Shown: positions 45,671 to 54,641 of the stretch, one piece after another | How the letters are laid out: each line of letters begins with the position of its first letter | Numbering within the stretch: position 1 is the stretch's first letter | Assembly (NCBI RefSeq): GCF_024809975.1 | Contig: NZ_JANUDY010000001.1 | Span: 186,001-250,000, forward strand | DNA length: 64,000 nucleotides | Direction: 5' to 3' | Source: Comamonas sp. BIGb0152 | GTDB lineage: Bacteria; Pseudomonadota; Gammaproteobacteria; Burkholderiales; Burkholderiaceae_C | The notes under the pieces: model-generated | The model's input: only the letters and a program-made list of their open reading frames with translations | Databases searched by the model: none | Told to the model about the DNA's origin: nothing | Program-made: the position numbers and the translations under genes

Positions 45671-46294
45671 TCAGCGCGTGCCGCGTGACAGCGCCAGCAA
45701 CACGCCAAAGCCCACCAGCAATCCGCCAAAGGCGCGGTCAATCCAGTGGCGGGCTGCCAGCAAACGGCCACGCACGGCGCCAGCCGAAAAGCACAGCGCC
45801 ACCAGGCTGAACCAGGCGATGTGCGCCAGCGATATGAAGGCGCCATAGCCAATCTGCACCGCCAGCGGCGTCTGGGGCTGCACCACCTGCAAAAACAGGC
45901 TCAGCATGAACACCGTGGTCTTGGGGTTCAGCGCATTGGTGAGAAAGCCGGTGCGCAAAGCCGCCCCGTCCGACAGCGGCGCAGCAGCGGCTTCGGCAGC
46001 GGCTGCCGCACCTGCAGGCTGGGCGCGCAGCATCTTCAAGCCCAGGTACACCAGGTAGGCAGCGCCCGCCAGCTTGATGGCATTGAACAGCCACAGCGAC
46101 TGCTGGATCATCAGCCCCAGGCCCAGCAAGGTGTAGCTGACATGGACCAGCACACCCAGCCCAATGCCCAGGGCCGTCAGCACCCCGGCGCGCCGCGACA
46201 GCAGCAGGCTGTTGCGCGTCACCATCGCAAAGTCAGGCCCCGGGCTGATGACCGCAAGCAAGGTGATGGTGATAACAGCTAGCAATTCCGTCAT
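45671..46294 (-). CDS. LysE/RhtB-family amino-acid exporter
   Basis: 207-residue inner-membrane exporter with about six helices. The family signature VISPGPDFAMVTRNSLLLSR is at about residues 15-34, followed by AYLVYLGLKMLR (about 70-81) and GFLTNALNPKTTVFMLSLF (about 115-133). Start taken at the ATG at 46294 (MTELLAVITI). It exports amino acids or similar metabolites such as threonine or homoserine lactones. It is divergent from a LysR-type gene with 65 bp between them, the usual arrangement for regulator and target. Confidence 0.92.
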   Translation of the reverse strand: MTELLAVITITLLAVISPGPDFAMVTRNSLLLSRRAGVLTALGIGLGVLVHVSYTLLGLGLMIQQSLWLFNAIKLAGAAYLVYLGLKMLRAQPAGAAAAAEAAAAPLSDGAALRTGFLTNALNPKTTVFMLSLFLQVVQPQTPLAVQIGYGAFISLAHIAWFSLVALCFSAGAVRGRLLAARHWIDRAFGGLLVGFGVLLALSRGTR

Positions 46295-46359
46295 GGCGTA
46301 TCCTGTGCAATAGCAAAAACAGCCCGCATGATGCCTGCCATGCAGCGCCATGAAAAACG

Positions 46360-47307
46360 ATGATTTCTAACAAACATGGTGAGTTTGACTCACCATTGTC
46401 TGACACCCGCCTGCCCTCCTTGCTGGCACTGCGCTGCTTCGAAGCCGCCGCGCGGCTGGAGAATTTCAGCCGCGCCGCCGACGAGCTGCACCTGACCCAT
46501 GGCGCCGTCAGCCGCGCTGTGCGCCTGCTGGAGGACGAGCTGGGCGTAGCGCTTTTTGAGCGGCGCAGCCGGCGCGTCTTCCTCACCGCCGAGGGGCGCT
46601 CGCTGGCCCAGGCGGTCAGCCAGGGGCTCGGTCTGATGCGCCAGGCCGTGGGCGAGCTGCGGGCCCGCGCGCGCCAGCAACCGCGCTGGGTACTGTCCTG
46701 CGAGCCCACCTTGCTGATGCGCTGGCTGATTCCGCGTTGGCCGGATTTCCAGGCGCGGCACCCGGGCTTGGAGCTGCACCTGGTCGCTGGTGGCGGCCCC
46801 TTTTCTTTTGCCAGCGGCATCGATTTGGCCATCCGCCGCGATGACTTTGCCTGGCCCCAGGGCTGCCATGTGGAGCCCCTGTTTGCAGAACGCATTGGCC
46901 CGGTTTGCCGCCCCGAGCAGCAGGCGCGCTGGTTCAGCGGCGGCAAACGCCGCAGCGCCCTGCGCCCCGAGGCCCCTGTACTGCACACGCGCACGCGGCC
47001 CGCTGCTTGGCAGGACTGGGCCCAGGCCACGGGCCAGCCCTTGTCCAAGCAGGCGGGGCAAAGCTTTGAGCATTTCTATTTCAGCTTGCAAGCGGCCGTG
47101 GCCGGGCTGGGGGTGGCCATGGGCCCCTGGCACCTGGTGCAGGACGACCTGGCCCACGGCCTGCTGGCCGCCCCGCTGGGCTTTGTAGACGACGGCTCGC
47201 AGTACTGCCTGCTGTCCCCGCAGCCCATGTCGCCGGGCAGTGTGCAGGCCGATCTGCTGGCCTGGCTGCGCAGCATGGCCGAGGCAGACTGCAACACGGC
47301 CGCATAG
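46360..47307 (+). CDS. LysR-family transcriptional regulator (GcvA-like)
   Basis: 315-residue regulator. The winged HTH spans about residues 17-78: LPSLLALRCFEAAARLENFS, RAADELHLTHGAVSRAVRLL, then LFERRSRRVFLTAEGR. The C-terminal substrate domain contains the GcvA-group features WLIPRWPDFQARHPGLEL and IDLAIRRDDFAWP. It is divergent from the LysE exporter gene and probably controls it; the SDR gene 230 bp downstream on the same strand could also be a target. Confidence 0.92.
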   Translation: MISNKHGEFDSPLSDTRLPSLLALRCFEAAARLENFSRAADELHLTHGAVSRAVRLLEDELGVALFERRSRRVFLTAEGRSLAQAVSQGLGLMRQAVGELRARARQQPRWVLSCEPTLLMRWLIPRWPDFQARHPGLELHLVAGGGPFSFASGIDLAIRRDDFAWPQGCHVEPLFAERIGPVCRPEQQARWFSGGKRRSALRPEAPVLHTRTRPAAWQDWAQATGQPLSKQAGQSFEHFYFSLQAAVAGLGVAMGPWHLVQDDLAHGLLAAPLGFVDDGSQYCLLSPQPMSPGSVQADLLAWLRSMAEADCNTAA

Positions 47308-47538
47308 CCGCCCAGGGCTTGCCAGCAGGGATGCGCGCAAAAAATAGCAGCAGCTATTGGAGCAGCTGTCAGAGCAGCTGCTGGCAACGATTGGCGAAGC
47401 AATAAATTCAAAAATAAATGTCAGCAACGCCAATAAGCAAAAAATCCATCGATTTAGCAATGTTGATTGATTGGAAAAGACAATAAAAATCTCCATGGTG
47501 ATACCCACCTATCCACATCACTTTTTTGGAGATGCACC

Positions 47539-48315
47539 ATGTCGAAAGCCCACACTGTCAAAGACAAAGTCGTTCTGATCGCCGGGGGAGGAAAAAACCT
47601 GGGCGGCCTGATTGCCCGTGACCTGGCCAGCCATGGCGCCAAAGCCGTCGCCATCCACTACAACAGCGCCGCCAGCCGCGATGAAGCACTGGCCACCGTG
47701 GCAGCGGTAGAAAAGCTGGGTGCCAAGGCGATGGCCTTGCAAGGCAATCTGAGCAGCGCAGGCGCAGTGCAAAAGCTGTTCGCCGACACCGTGGCAGCGC
47801 TGGGCCGGCCTGACATCGCAATCAACACCGTGGGCAAGGTGCTCAAAAAGCCGATGGTCGAGATCTCCGAGGCAGAGTTTGACGAGATGTCCAACGCCAA
47901 CAGCAAGGCGGCATTCTTCTTTTTGAAGGAAGCGGGCCTGCAGCTCAATGACAATGGCAAGATCGTCACCTTGGTCACCTCCTTGCTGGGCGCGTTCACC
48001 CCTTTCTACTCGTCCTACGCCGGCACCAAGGCCCCCGTGGAACACTACACCCGCGCAGCGGCCAAGGAGTTTGGCGCGCGCGGCATCTCGGTCACCGCCG
48101 TCGGCCCCGGCCCGATGGACACCAACTTCTTCTACCCCGCAGAAGGCGCTGATGCGGTGGCCTACCACAAGACCGCCGCAGCCTTGTCGGGCTTCAGCAA
48201 GACGGGCCTGACCGATATCGAAGATGTCGTCCCCTTTATCCGCCACCTGGTGACCGATGGCTGGTGGATTACGGGCCAGACGATTCTGATCAACGGCGGC
48301 TACACCACCAAGTAA
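47539..48315 (+). CDS. Short-chain dehydrogenase/reductase
   Basis: 258-residue SDR protein from ATG 47539 with GGAGA upstream. The cofactor loop is LIAGGGKNLGGLIARDLA, a variant of the TGxxxGxG pattern with GGGKNLG. The active site is VTSLLGAFTPFYSSYAGTK, with Ser about 13 residues before the YxxxK Tyr. The C-terminal WWITGQTILINGGYTTK is typical of classical SDRs. Both catalytic residues are present, so activity is expected. The substrate is unknown; it is followed by GC-rich non-coding sequence and then the small membrane protein gene. Confidence 0.9.
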   Translation: MSKAHTVKDKVVLIAGGGKNLGGLIARDLASHGAKAVAIHYNSAASRDEALATVAAVEKLGAKAMALQGNLSSAGAVQKLFADTVAALGRPDIAINTVGKVLKKPMVEISEAEFDEMSNANSKAAFFFLKEAGLQLNDNGKIVTLVTSLLGAFTPFYSSYAGTKAPVEHYTRAAAKEFGARGISVTAVGPGPMDTNFFYPAEGADAVAYHKTAAALSGFSKTGLTDIEDVVPFIRHLVTDGWWITGQTILINGGYTTK

Positions 48316-48509
48316 GGGCCGCAAGGCCTGGGGGCGGCGACGCTCCCACGGCCGGCTCCGCCCCCTCGGGCATCGCTGCAATGCCACGCCGTGGTTTGCG
48401 CGCCGCCTGGGGGCGATCCCTGCCTCGCTCCCTGCAGCGAAGGCTTTGCAGTGCCGCCCTTGCGGTGCAGCAGCCGCGTCTTTTTTACCCAACGCTGGAG
48501 AGTGTCGAT
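48316..48509 (+). repeat. GC-rich intergenic segment, possibly an interspersed repeat
   Basis: 194 bases with GC-rich inverted patches (GGGGGCGG near 48332 against CCGCCCCC near 48359-48366) and no ribosome-binding site until 48496. The composition differs from other gaps here and resembles dispersed intergenic repeats; this cannot be confirmed from one copy. Confidence 0.3.
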
Positions 48510-48779
48510 ATGCATGTACTGATGGTGATGGGCGGTGGCCTGCTGCTGCTCGGGGTGTTTGTGCTGTTTGGCTGGCTGTGGTCGGCCAGCACGGTGGGCA
48601 TGCTGGTAGCAGCCAAGCTGTTCATGCCGGTGTGGCTGCTGATCGCTTGCACCAATATGTGGGTGGGGGTCACGCAGGCGGGTTACAGCGTGCGCGATGA
48701 GGCGCTGATCTTGCTCATCGTGCTGATGGTGCCGGTGCTGCTGGCGGCCTTCATCACCCGCGTGCTGTCCCAGGCATAA
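48510..48779 (+). CDS. Small inner-membrane protein upstream of LtrA
   Basis: 89-residue protein from ATG 48510, with GGAGAG about eight bases upstream. It has three hydrophobic helices (about 4-25, 29-52 and 66-84: GGGLLLLGVFVLFGWLW, GMLVAAKLFMPVWLLIACTN, ILLIVLMVPVLLAAFI). No family is recognised. It ends 18 bp before ltrA and is probably cotranscribed, so a role linked to LtrA in the membrane is possible. Confidence 0.72.
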   Translation: MHVLMVMGGGLLLLGVFVLFGWLWSASTVGMLVAAKLFMPVWLLIACTNMWVGVTQAGYSVRDEALILLIVLMVPVLLAAFITRVLSQA

Positions 48780-48797
48780 AAATCCCCAAGGACTCCC

Positions 48798-50003
48798 ATG
48801 CCTATCACTCCCGCCTTTGCCCATCCCTTGCTGCGCCAGCGTGACGGCCACCACGCCCGCGTGACCTATGAAGAGCTTTTCTTTGACCTGGTCTATGTGT
48901 TTGCCGTCACCCAGCTCAGCCATGAGCTGCTGCACCAGCTGACGTTCATTGGCGTGGCACAGACCTTGGTACTCTGGTTTGCCGTCTGGCTGGGCTGGCA
49001 GTACACCTGCTGGGTCACCAACTGGTTCGATCCGCAGACGCGCCGTATTCGCGGCATGCTGTTTTCCACCATGCTGCTGGGCTTGCTGATGGCCTCGAGC
49101 ATTCCCCAGGCCTTCGCCGAGCGGGGACTGGTCTTTGCGCTGGCCTACGTGGCCATGCAGGTGGGGCGCAGCGCCTTCATCTGGTGGCAGTTGCCTGCCT
49201 GGCATCCACTGGCGCACAACTACCGGCGCATGCTCGGCTGGGTCTGCATTTCTGCCCTGTTCTGGATGGCCGGCGCGCTGGCCGAGCCACAGCTGCGCTT
49301 GCTGCTGTGGCTGGTGGCCGTGCTGTGCGAGTATGTGGCGCCCATGCTCGGCTTTGCGCTGCCAGGCCTGGGCCGCAGCCAGACCCGGGACTGGACCATC
49401 GAGGGTGGCCACATGGCCGAGCGCTGCCAGCTTTTTGTGATTGTGGCGCTGGGCGAGACGCTGCTGGCCAGTGGCGCCACCCTGGCAGATACCAAGGCCT
49501 GGGAATGGCAGGTGCTGATGGCCCTGGGCGCCACCTTTGTCGGCACGCTGGCCATGTGGTGGCTGTACTTTGGCACCTCCAGCAAGGATGCGACCGAGGC
49601 CATCACCCGCGCCGACGATCCAGGCCGCATTGGCGCCTATTTCCACTATGTGCATGCCCTCCTGATCGCCGGCGTGATCGCCTCTGCGGTGGGCAACGAC
49701 TTGGTGCTAGCGCACCCCCTTGCACTGGCAGCAGCCCCGCAAATCGCCATCTTGCTCGCCGGGCCCGCCATCTACCTGCGGGGCAGTGCCATCTACAAAA
49801 AGACGGTGTATGGCTCGCTCCCCGCTTCGCACTGGGTGGGCGCCTTGTTGCTGCTGGTGCTTGTGCCGCTCAGCCAGGCCTGCAAGCTGTGGGTGCTGGG
49901 CTGGTTGACGACGGCGCTCATCCTGGGCGTGGCGCTGTGGGACACCTATGGCAGCAGCGCCCGCAAGCGCCGCAATGCCATCGCGGGGATGGGCCACCAC
50001 TAG
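48798..50003 (+). CDS. Low-temperature-requirement protein A (LtrA)
   Basis: 401-residue polytopic membrane protein with about 10 helices. The family start RVTYEELFFDLVYVFAVTQL lies at about 20-39; the conserved RNRAMVxH-like region is represented by WTIEGGHMAERCQLFVIVALGE with GETLLASG (about 195-222). LtrA proteins were linked to growth at low temperature in Listeria, but biochemical function is unknown. It forms a likely two-gene unit with the small membrane protein upstream. Confidence 0.9.
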   Translation: MPITPAFAHPLLRQRDGHHARVTYEELFFDLVYVFAVTQLSHELLHQLTFIGVAQTLVLWFAVWLGWQYTCWVTNWFDPQTRRIRGMLFSTMLLGLLMASSIPQAFAERGLVFALAYVAMQVGRSAFIWWQLPAWHPLAHNYRRMLGWVCISALFWMAGALAEPQLRLLLWLVAVLCEYVAPMLGFALPGLGRSQTRDWTIEGGHMAERCQLFVIVALGETLLASGATLADTKAWEWQVLMALGATFVGTLAMWWLYFGTSSKDATEAITRADDPGRIGAYFHYVHALLIAGVIASAVGNDLVLAHPLALAAAPQIAILLAGPAIYLRGSAIYKKTVYGSLPASHWVGALLLLVLVPLSQACKLWVLGWLTTALILGVALWDTYGSSARKRRNAIAGMGHH

Positions 50004-50104
50004 AAAACGACCCTCGCAAAACGCCCCGGTCAAAGCCTCTGCACACCGCCGCCACCGCCGCAGGGGCGCAGCACAGCGCAGAGCACTTGCGGTCTCAGCC
50101 CCGC

Positions 50105-51697
50105 CTATCGCATGCGGCTGGTCGCTGACAGCCGCTGCTGACGCCATGCGAGAAGCCCCACCCAGCCCGCCAGCCCAACCAGCGCAAAGCCGCCCAGACC
50201 AGGCACCGGCGTGGGGCTGGCCGGGCTGGTGGGCGTTGTGGGGGTGGAGGGGATAGTGGCCTGTGTTGCGACGGCTGCGCTCGACGCGTTGTCACCCGCA
50301 GAGGCATCACGCCCTCCATCGCTGTCATTGTCCGCACCCGTGCCGCCCAGCACGCTGATGCTGGCGCTGCCCGCCATGGCAAAGTTCAGCGTGCAGCTGA
50401 GCGTGCCATGGGGCGGCACATCAGCGGGCGCACTGCACACGGGCGCGGGGCTACCGGGCAAACTGGCCGCATTGGGGATTCTGCAAAACCCCTGCAGGGC
50501 GGTGCTGCTGCCCACATTGCTGCAAGTCGTCGTGCAGCTGACCGTGGTGCCTGCGGCCGCTGTGCCTGGTGTACACACCGTGGCGCTGCGCATATTGGTC
50601 ACCGCGCGCAGCGCAAAAAGGTTGCCCGCCGATCCTTCGGTCGGCACGCTGACCGCAATCGTCTGCACCGCCGTGCTGCCGGCAACGCCAGTGTTCAGCA
50701 CGCCAGGCGCGCCGCTCTCCCCGGTGCTGCCTTGTTGTGTGTAGGCCATCTGAAAACCGGCCGGCGGCGTGGTCGTGATGGCGCAGTCCGCCCCAGCGGG
50801 CACATTCTCAAAGCGGAAGCTGCCATCCGATGCGGTATCGATCGGGCCCGCGCTGTAATCGGGGCCCCTGCACAGCAAAGACACCGCCACGGCTGCCCCC
50901 ATGTCAACACCGCTGCCATCGTCTTGCGTGTTGGCAGGGCTGCTGCCCTCGGCATACACCCGGCCCGAGACAGCGGCGAGCTGGGTCAGATTCATCATGA
51001 AGGGGATCGCGTTGGCCATGGCTTCCTCCGTGGTAAAGCCGATGCAGCCCACCTCCGCTCCCGCGGCCTCGCAAATCGCCGGATCCAACGGAGTGGCTGC
51101 AGGCTCGGGGAAAAAGCTGAAGGTGAATTCCTGGCCGTTCATCACCACGCTGCGGTTGACCGAACCGTCGAGTACCCAGATGTCGCTGCAAGGGACGCCG
51201 CCTGGTACCACGCAGATGCTGGGGTCACTGCCGTTAGGCGTTTCAGAGAACTTGATGGTGTAGATGAAGTTCTCATAGGTGTAGGGATCACTGCTGCCTT
51301 TGGCTCTCAAACCGAGCGTGGTGCTGATCGTCGCACTGGCCAAGGTGGCAAAGGTTGAAGCCACGATGTTGTTGGTGTGGGTGTAGACATTGGCATATTG
51401 CGCGGCGCCATTGGCCATCAGGGTGCCGGTCTGCGCCGTGCTTGAAATGCCGATGCCGCTGCGGCCAGCACCTGCGGCGCCGTTGGGGCAAGCCCCCCAG
51501 GTGATATTGGTGGCGGAGACCAGTTCGCATCCGTTTGCGTCACCCGGGCCCGCTCCGTTGAACCTGGTGGCGCCAACGGTCGTCACAAACTGGGCCGTGA
51601 CGGTGTAGTCCCATTCCAGCGGCGCAGCGACGGCACTGCCGGTGGCCATGGCCCCAGATAGTGCCAGGGCTGCAAAGCATGGGCGAAGGCATGGCAT
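50105..51697 (-). CDS. Secreted THxN/DUF11-like surface protein with IPTL-like tail
   Basis: 530-residue exported protein. Signal peptide ends at SAVAA (about residue 25). The N-terminal beta domain (about 26-190) has WDYTVTAQFVT and the motif YTHTNNIVAS, which recalls the THxN family of PEP-CTERM proteins. A central SdrD/B-like domain (about 245-330, SDGSFRFENVPAGADCAI) carries Cys residues, and a C-terminal DUF11-like domain (about 365-470) has many Cys. The tail is Thr/Pro/Ser-rich, then TPVPGLGGFALVGL, a hydrophobic helix and a basic end (RQQRLSATSRMR). Divergent member of the IPTL-CTERM-type set. Confidence 0.8.
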   Translation of the reverse strand: MPCLRPCFAALALSGAMATGSAVAAPLEWDYTVTAQFVTTVGATRFNGAGPGDANGCELVSATNITWGACPNGAAGAGRSGIGISSTAQTGTLMANGAAQYANVYTHTNNIVASTFATLASATISTTLGLRAKGSSDPYTYENFIYTIKFSETPNGSDPSICVVPGGVPCSDIWVLDGSVNRSVVMNGQEFTFSFFPEPAATPLDPAICEAAGAEVGCIGFTTEEAMANAIPFMMNLTQLAAVSGRVYAEGSSPANTQDDGSGVDMGAAVAVSLLCRGPDYSAGPIDTASDGSFRFENVPAGADCAITTTPPAGFQMAYTQQGSTGESGAPGVLNTGVAGSTAVQTIAVSVPTEGSAGNLFALRAVTNMRSATVCTPGTAAAGTTVSCTTTCSNVGSSTALQGFCRIPNAASLPGSPAPVCSAPADVPPHGTLSCTLNFAMAGSASISVLGGTGADNDSDGGRDASAGDNASSAAVATQATIPSTPTTPTSPASPTPVPGLGGFALVGLAGWVGLLAWRQQRLSATSRMR

Positions 51698-51889
51698 GGC
51701 TTTCTCCTCTTTCCATCCGTCTGAATCGACCAGGATCGCGCAGGCGCTCCGGCTACGCGCGTCACCCGCTCAGCAGCGCCGTGCTGTGGACGGTAGTGCT
51801 GCACTGCGCTGGCGCTTGCTGGGCGCGCAGATTCGTCAATCTGCGCACCCGGCAAGTGCTCGTCACAGCCAGCCTATGACCGCAAAGGA

Positions 51890-54127
51890 TCAGGCGCGGC
51901 GGCGAAAGCCGACAAAGCCCAGCATGGCAGCCAGCATGGCCAGCGCCCAGGTGCCAAGGGTGGGCACTGGCGTTGCAGCCGGCAAGGCCGTCACCGCAAC
52001 CGACTGGCTCACCGGCTCGGCCACCGTGAAGAAGTCATTGCCTTCCTGGTTGGCTTCAATGGTGCAGGTACCCGTTGCCAAAACGCGCACGGAGCCTGCA
52101 GTCACCGTGCAGACGGCAGGCGTCAAGCTGGTGTAGCTCACCGCCAGGCCCGAGCTGGCCGTTGCGGCCGGTGCCAGCGCAAAGCTGCTGCCGGTCACCA
52201 CGCTGTGGGCCGATTGGGCCGGGAACGCAATGGTCTGTGCGCTTTGCAGCGTCACGCTCTGGGTCGCCTGCGCCGCTGCATTGAAGGCCACCGCACCCAA
52301 AGTACCGCCAGGTTGGTCGGCAGCGATGGTGCACAGGCCACCAGCGAGCGGCGTTACCGTGGTGCCCGATACCGTGCAGATGGAAGGACTCAGGCTGGAG
52401 TAGCTCACCGCCAGGGTCGAGCTGGCCGTCGCCGCAGGGTCAATGCTGAACGTCCCTGCGGCCACATTGCGCGGCGAGGTTTGTTCCGGGAAGCGGATGC
52501 TCTGGTCCGGTGGTGCATCGATCTGCATGCTTTGGCGCACCGGCGTTGCCGGGTCGACGTTGTAGACCAGGCCACCCACCGTCTGGGTACCCGCTGCCGC
52601 ATTGGCTTCGATGGTGCACAGACCCGTCACTGCCGGCGTCACCAGGGTCACTGCGCCAGTCGACGCATTCACGGTACACACCGAGGTGGTGATGCTGGTG
52701 TAGGTCACCGGCAAATTCGCGCTGCTGGTGGTCGGTGGCGTGGGGTTCCAGGACACGGAGGCGCCATTCAACGCCGAATAGGTACCAGGCTCTGGCTCCA
52801 AGAAGTTGATGGCCTGCTTGGTGGGATCCAGCTCAGCCAAACGGGCAATGCCGCGGCGTGCCATGCCAGCCACGCTGGTGAACTTGCCACCCAGATAGAC
52901 GGTGCCATCGTTGTTAGGCAGCACGCTCCAGACCCAGCTGTTGGCGCTGAAGGAGGTATCAAACTCGGTGTCCAGCGAGCCATCGGCATTGAAACGCGCA
53001 ATGCGTTGGCGCGCGGCATCGGTCACCACCGCACCGGTTGCAGGGTTGGTCACACCCGCTCTGCTGTAGTCACCGCCCACCACAATCTTTTGCTCGCCAC
53101 CCACGTTCTGCAGGGCGATCGAGGAGGCCCACCAGCTGACATAGGACTGGAAGCTGCTGTCCACCGTGCCATCGGTGTTCAGGCGCGCAATGCGCCAGTG
53201 GATCTCATCGGCATAGCGGTGCGTGCCGCCGGCGTACACAATCTTGCCGTCATCCTGCAGCGCCAGCTGGTAGACGGGCCAGGAACCATCCCATGCGCCG
53301 TTGCGACCAGCAATCGACTGGCCGGCATCGAAGCTGGTATCCACCGAGCCATCGGCATTCAAGCGCGCCACGCTCATGCGGTTCACGCCATTGACCTGGG
53401 AGAAAGTGCCCGAGATCAGGATCTTGCCATCCGCCTGCAGCTTGACATCTTCAATGCCATTGTTGGGGCCCGTACCCACGTTGAAGCTGCTGTCGAGCGT
53501 TCCGTCGGCATTCAGACGGGCGACCCGGTTGGCGACAGAGCCATCGACACGGTTGAAATAGCCACCAATGATGATCTTGCCATCGGGCTGCAGCGCAATG
53601 CCGCGCACATTGCCATTGGCCTTGACCGATCCGGCCGGCGCGTTCTGGAAGGCGGGATCCAAGGTCCCATCTGCATTGAGGCGGGCAATGCCCCAGAAGG
53701 GGGTGAAGCTGGCAGCACCCTTGGGCTTCACCGATGTGAACTCGCCACCGATCAAGAGCTTGCCATCGGGCTGCACCGCAAGGGCCTTGACGAATGCATT
53801 GGTTGCCACCTTGAAGTCGGTATCGAGCGAATCATCGGTATTGAAGCGCGCCACGCCCTGGTAGCCAGCCTGGCCTTCCACGGTGTTGAACAGGCCGCCA
53901 ATCACCACGCGGCCGCTGCCATCCTTGACCATGACCATGGTCTCCAGATTGCTGCCGCCTGCATTGGCAAAGTTGTCGGGGGCATACACGGCGGCCTGGG
54001 CCATGCCCAGCATGCAAGACCAGGCCAGCAGCGCTGCCGGCAAGGCTTTCAGCACCTTGGGCGTCTTTGGGCCTTTGTGCATCTTGCGGCGGTCCACTGC
54101 CCCATCCATCCCAGATAAATTTGCCAT
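51890..54127 (-). CDS. Secreted delta-60 repeat protein with IPTL-like tail
   Basis: 745-residue exported protein from ATG 54127 (GGAGG ten bases upstream); signal peptide cleaved near MAQAA (about 46). Six delta-60 repeats (about 50-430) each carry a variant of AR(L/F)N(A/T)DGxxDxxF, the beta-propeller-like repeat of bacterial surface proteins. Two or three Ig-like repeats follow (about 440-715) with CTV and CTIEA Cys pairs, similar to those in the surface protein at 37270-39153. The tail is AATPVPTLGTWALAMLAAML with RRRA, close to the IPTL-CTERM consensus. Probable cell-surface or secreted adhesion-type protein. Confidence 0.87.
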   Translation of the reverse strand: MANLSGMDGAVDRRKMHKGPKTPKVLKALPAALLAWSCMLGMAQAAVYAPDNFANAGGSNLETMVMVKDGSGRVVIGGLFNTVEGQAGYQGVARFNTDDSLDTDFKVATNAFVKALAVQPDGKLLIGGEFTSVKPKGAASFTPFWGIARLNADGTLDPAFQNAPAGSVKANGNVRGIALQPDGKIIIGGYFNRVDGSVANRVARLNADGTLDSSFNVGTGPNNGIEDVKLQADGKILISGTFSQVNGVNRMSVARLNADGSVDTSFDAGQSIAGRNGAWDGSWPVYQLALQDDGKIVYAGGTHRYADEIHWRIARLNTDGTVDSSFQSYVSWWASSIALQNVGGEQKIVVGGDYSRAGVTNPATGAVVTDAARQRIARFNADGSLDTEFDTSFSANSWVWSVLPNNDGTVYLGGKFTSVAGMARRGIARLAELDPTKQAINFLEPEPGTYSALNGASVSWNPTPPTTSSANLPVTYTSITTSVCTVNASTGAVTLVTPAVTGLCTIEANAAAGTQTVGGLVYNVDPATPVRQSMQIDAPPDQSIRFPEQTSPRNVAAGTFSIDPAATASSTLAVSYSSLSPSICTVSGTTVTPLAGGLCTIAADQPGGTLGAVAFNAAAQATQSVTLQSAQTIAFPAQSAHSVVTGSSFALAPAATASSGLAVSYTSLTPAVCTVTAGSVRVLATGTCTIEANQEGNDFFTVAEPVSQSVAVTALPAATPVPTLGTWALAMLAAMLGFVGFRRRA

Positions 54128-54641
54128 TTTTCAAAACCTCCAGTTGCGATTCATCGGCGCGTCCCACCGCCCATGCGGGGGGCGTAGAAAAACTCTCAGA
54201 GGATTTGTACATACGTAACAAAATTAGTTATTTGGTTTTTTTATAAATTTTTTGGATTTGCTTCATTACCCAAGAAATTTCTAAAAAGCAGGCATGGCTA
54301 CAACAGCGCAGCACGGTGTTTCCACCCGGTTTTTCTCTGTGGCCCGGGGCCGATGGCGCCGGCCATCAGCCGCATCGACCACCCCGCCCAGCCCCAGTGG
54401 CGGCAGCGAATGGCGCAGACAACATCCTAGGTTTCATGCGCGTTTGCGGGCTTTTCCGCCCGCAGCGCCGGCCGGTCCGCTTGCGCTGCCACAGGGTCTT
54501 CAAGGCCTGTCTGTTGCCTCTGCAAAACCGGCTACAACGCGGTTCAGATCCCGGTTTCGACCCCACGCAAACGACAAGCAAAATGCTTTGCATGTGTGAC
54601 AATTCACAACCGTTACAGGCAAACAAGGGCCCGCAAAACCT
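54128..54641. other. Long intergenic region between divergent genes
   Basis: 514 bases. About 54205-54290 is strongly AT-rich (long T runs, AAATTAGTTATTTGG) and is probably the promoter and leader region of the delta-60 gene. The rest is GC-rich with no supported gene; the overlapping plus-strand ORFs here lack ribosome-binding sites and coding composition. The response-regulator promoter should lie near 54560-54620. Confidence 0.45.

Noticed and set aside
52900..53900. Regular repeats in this region as a CRISPR or tandem DNA array
   Set aside because: The periodicity is the protein-level delta-60 repeat of a coding gene; the DNA units are not identical and there are no spacers.
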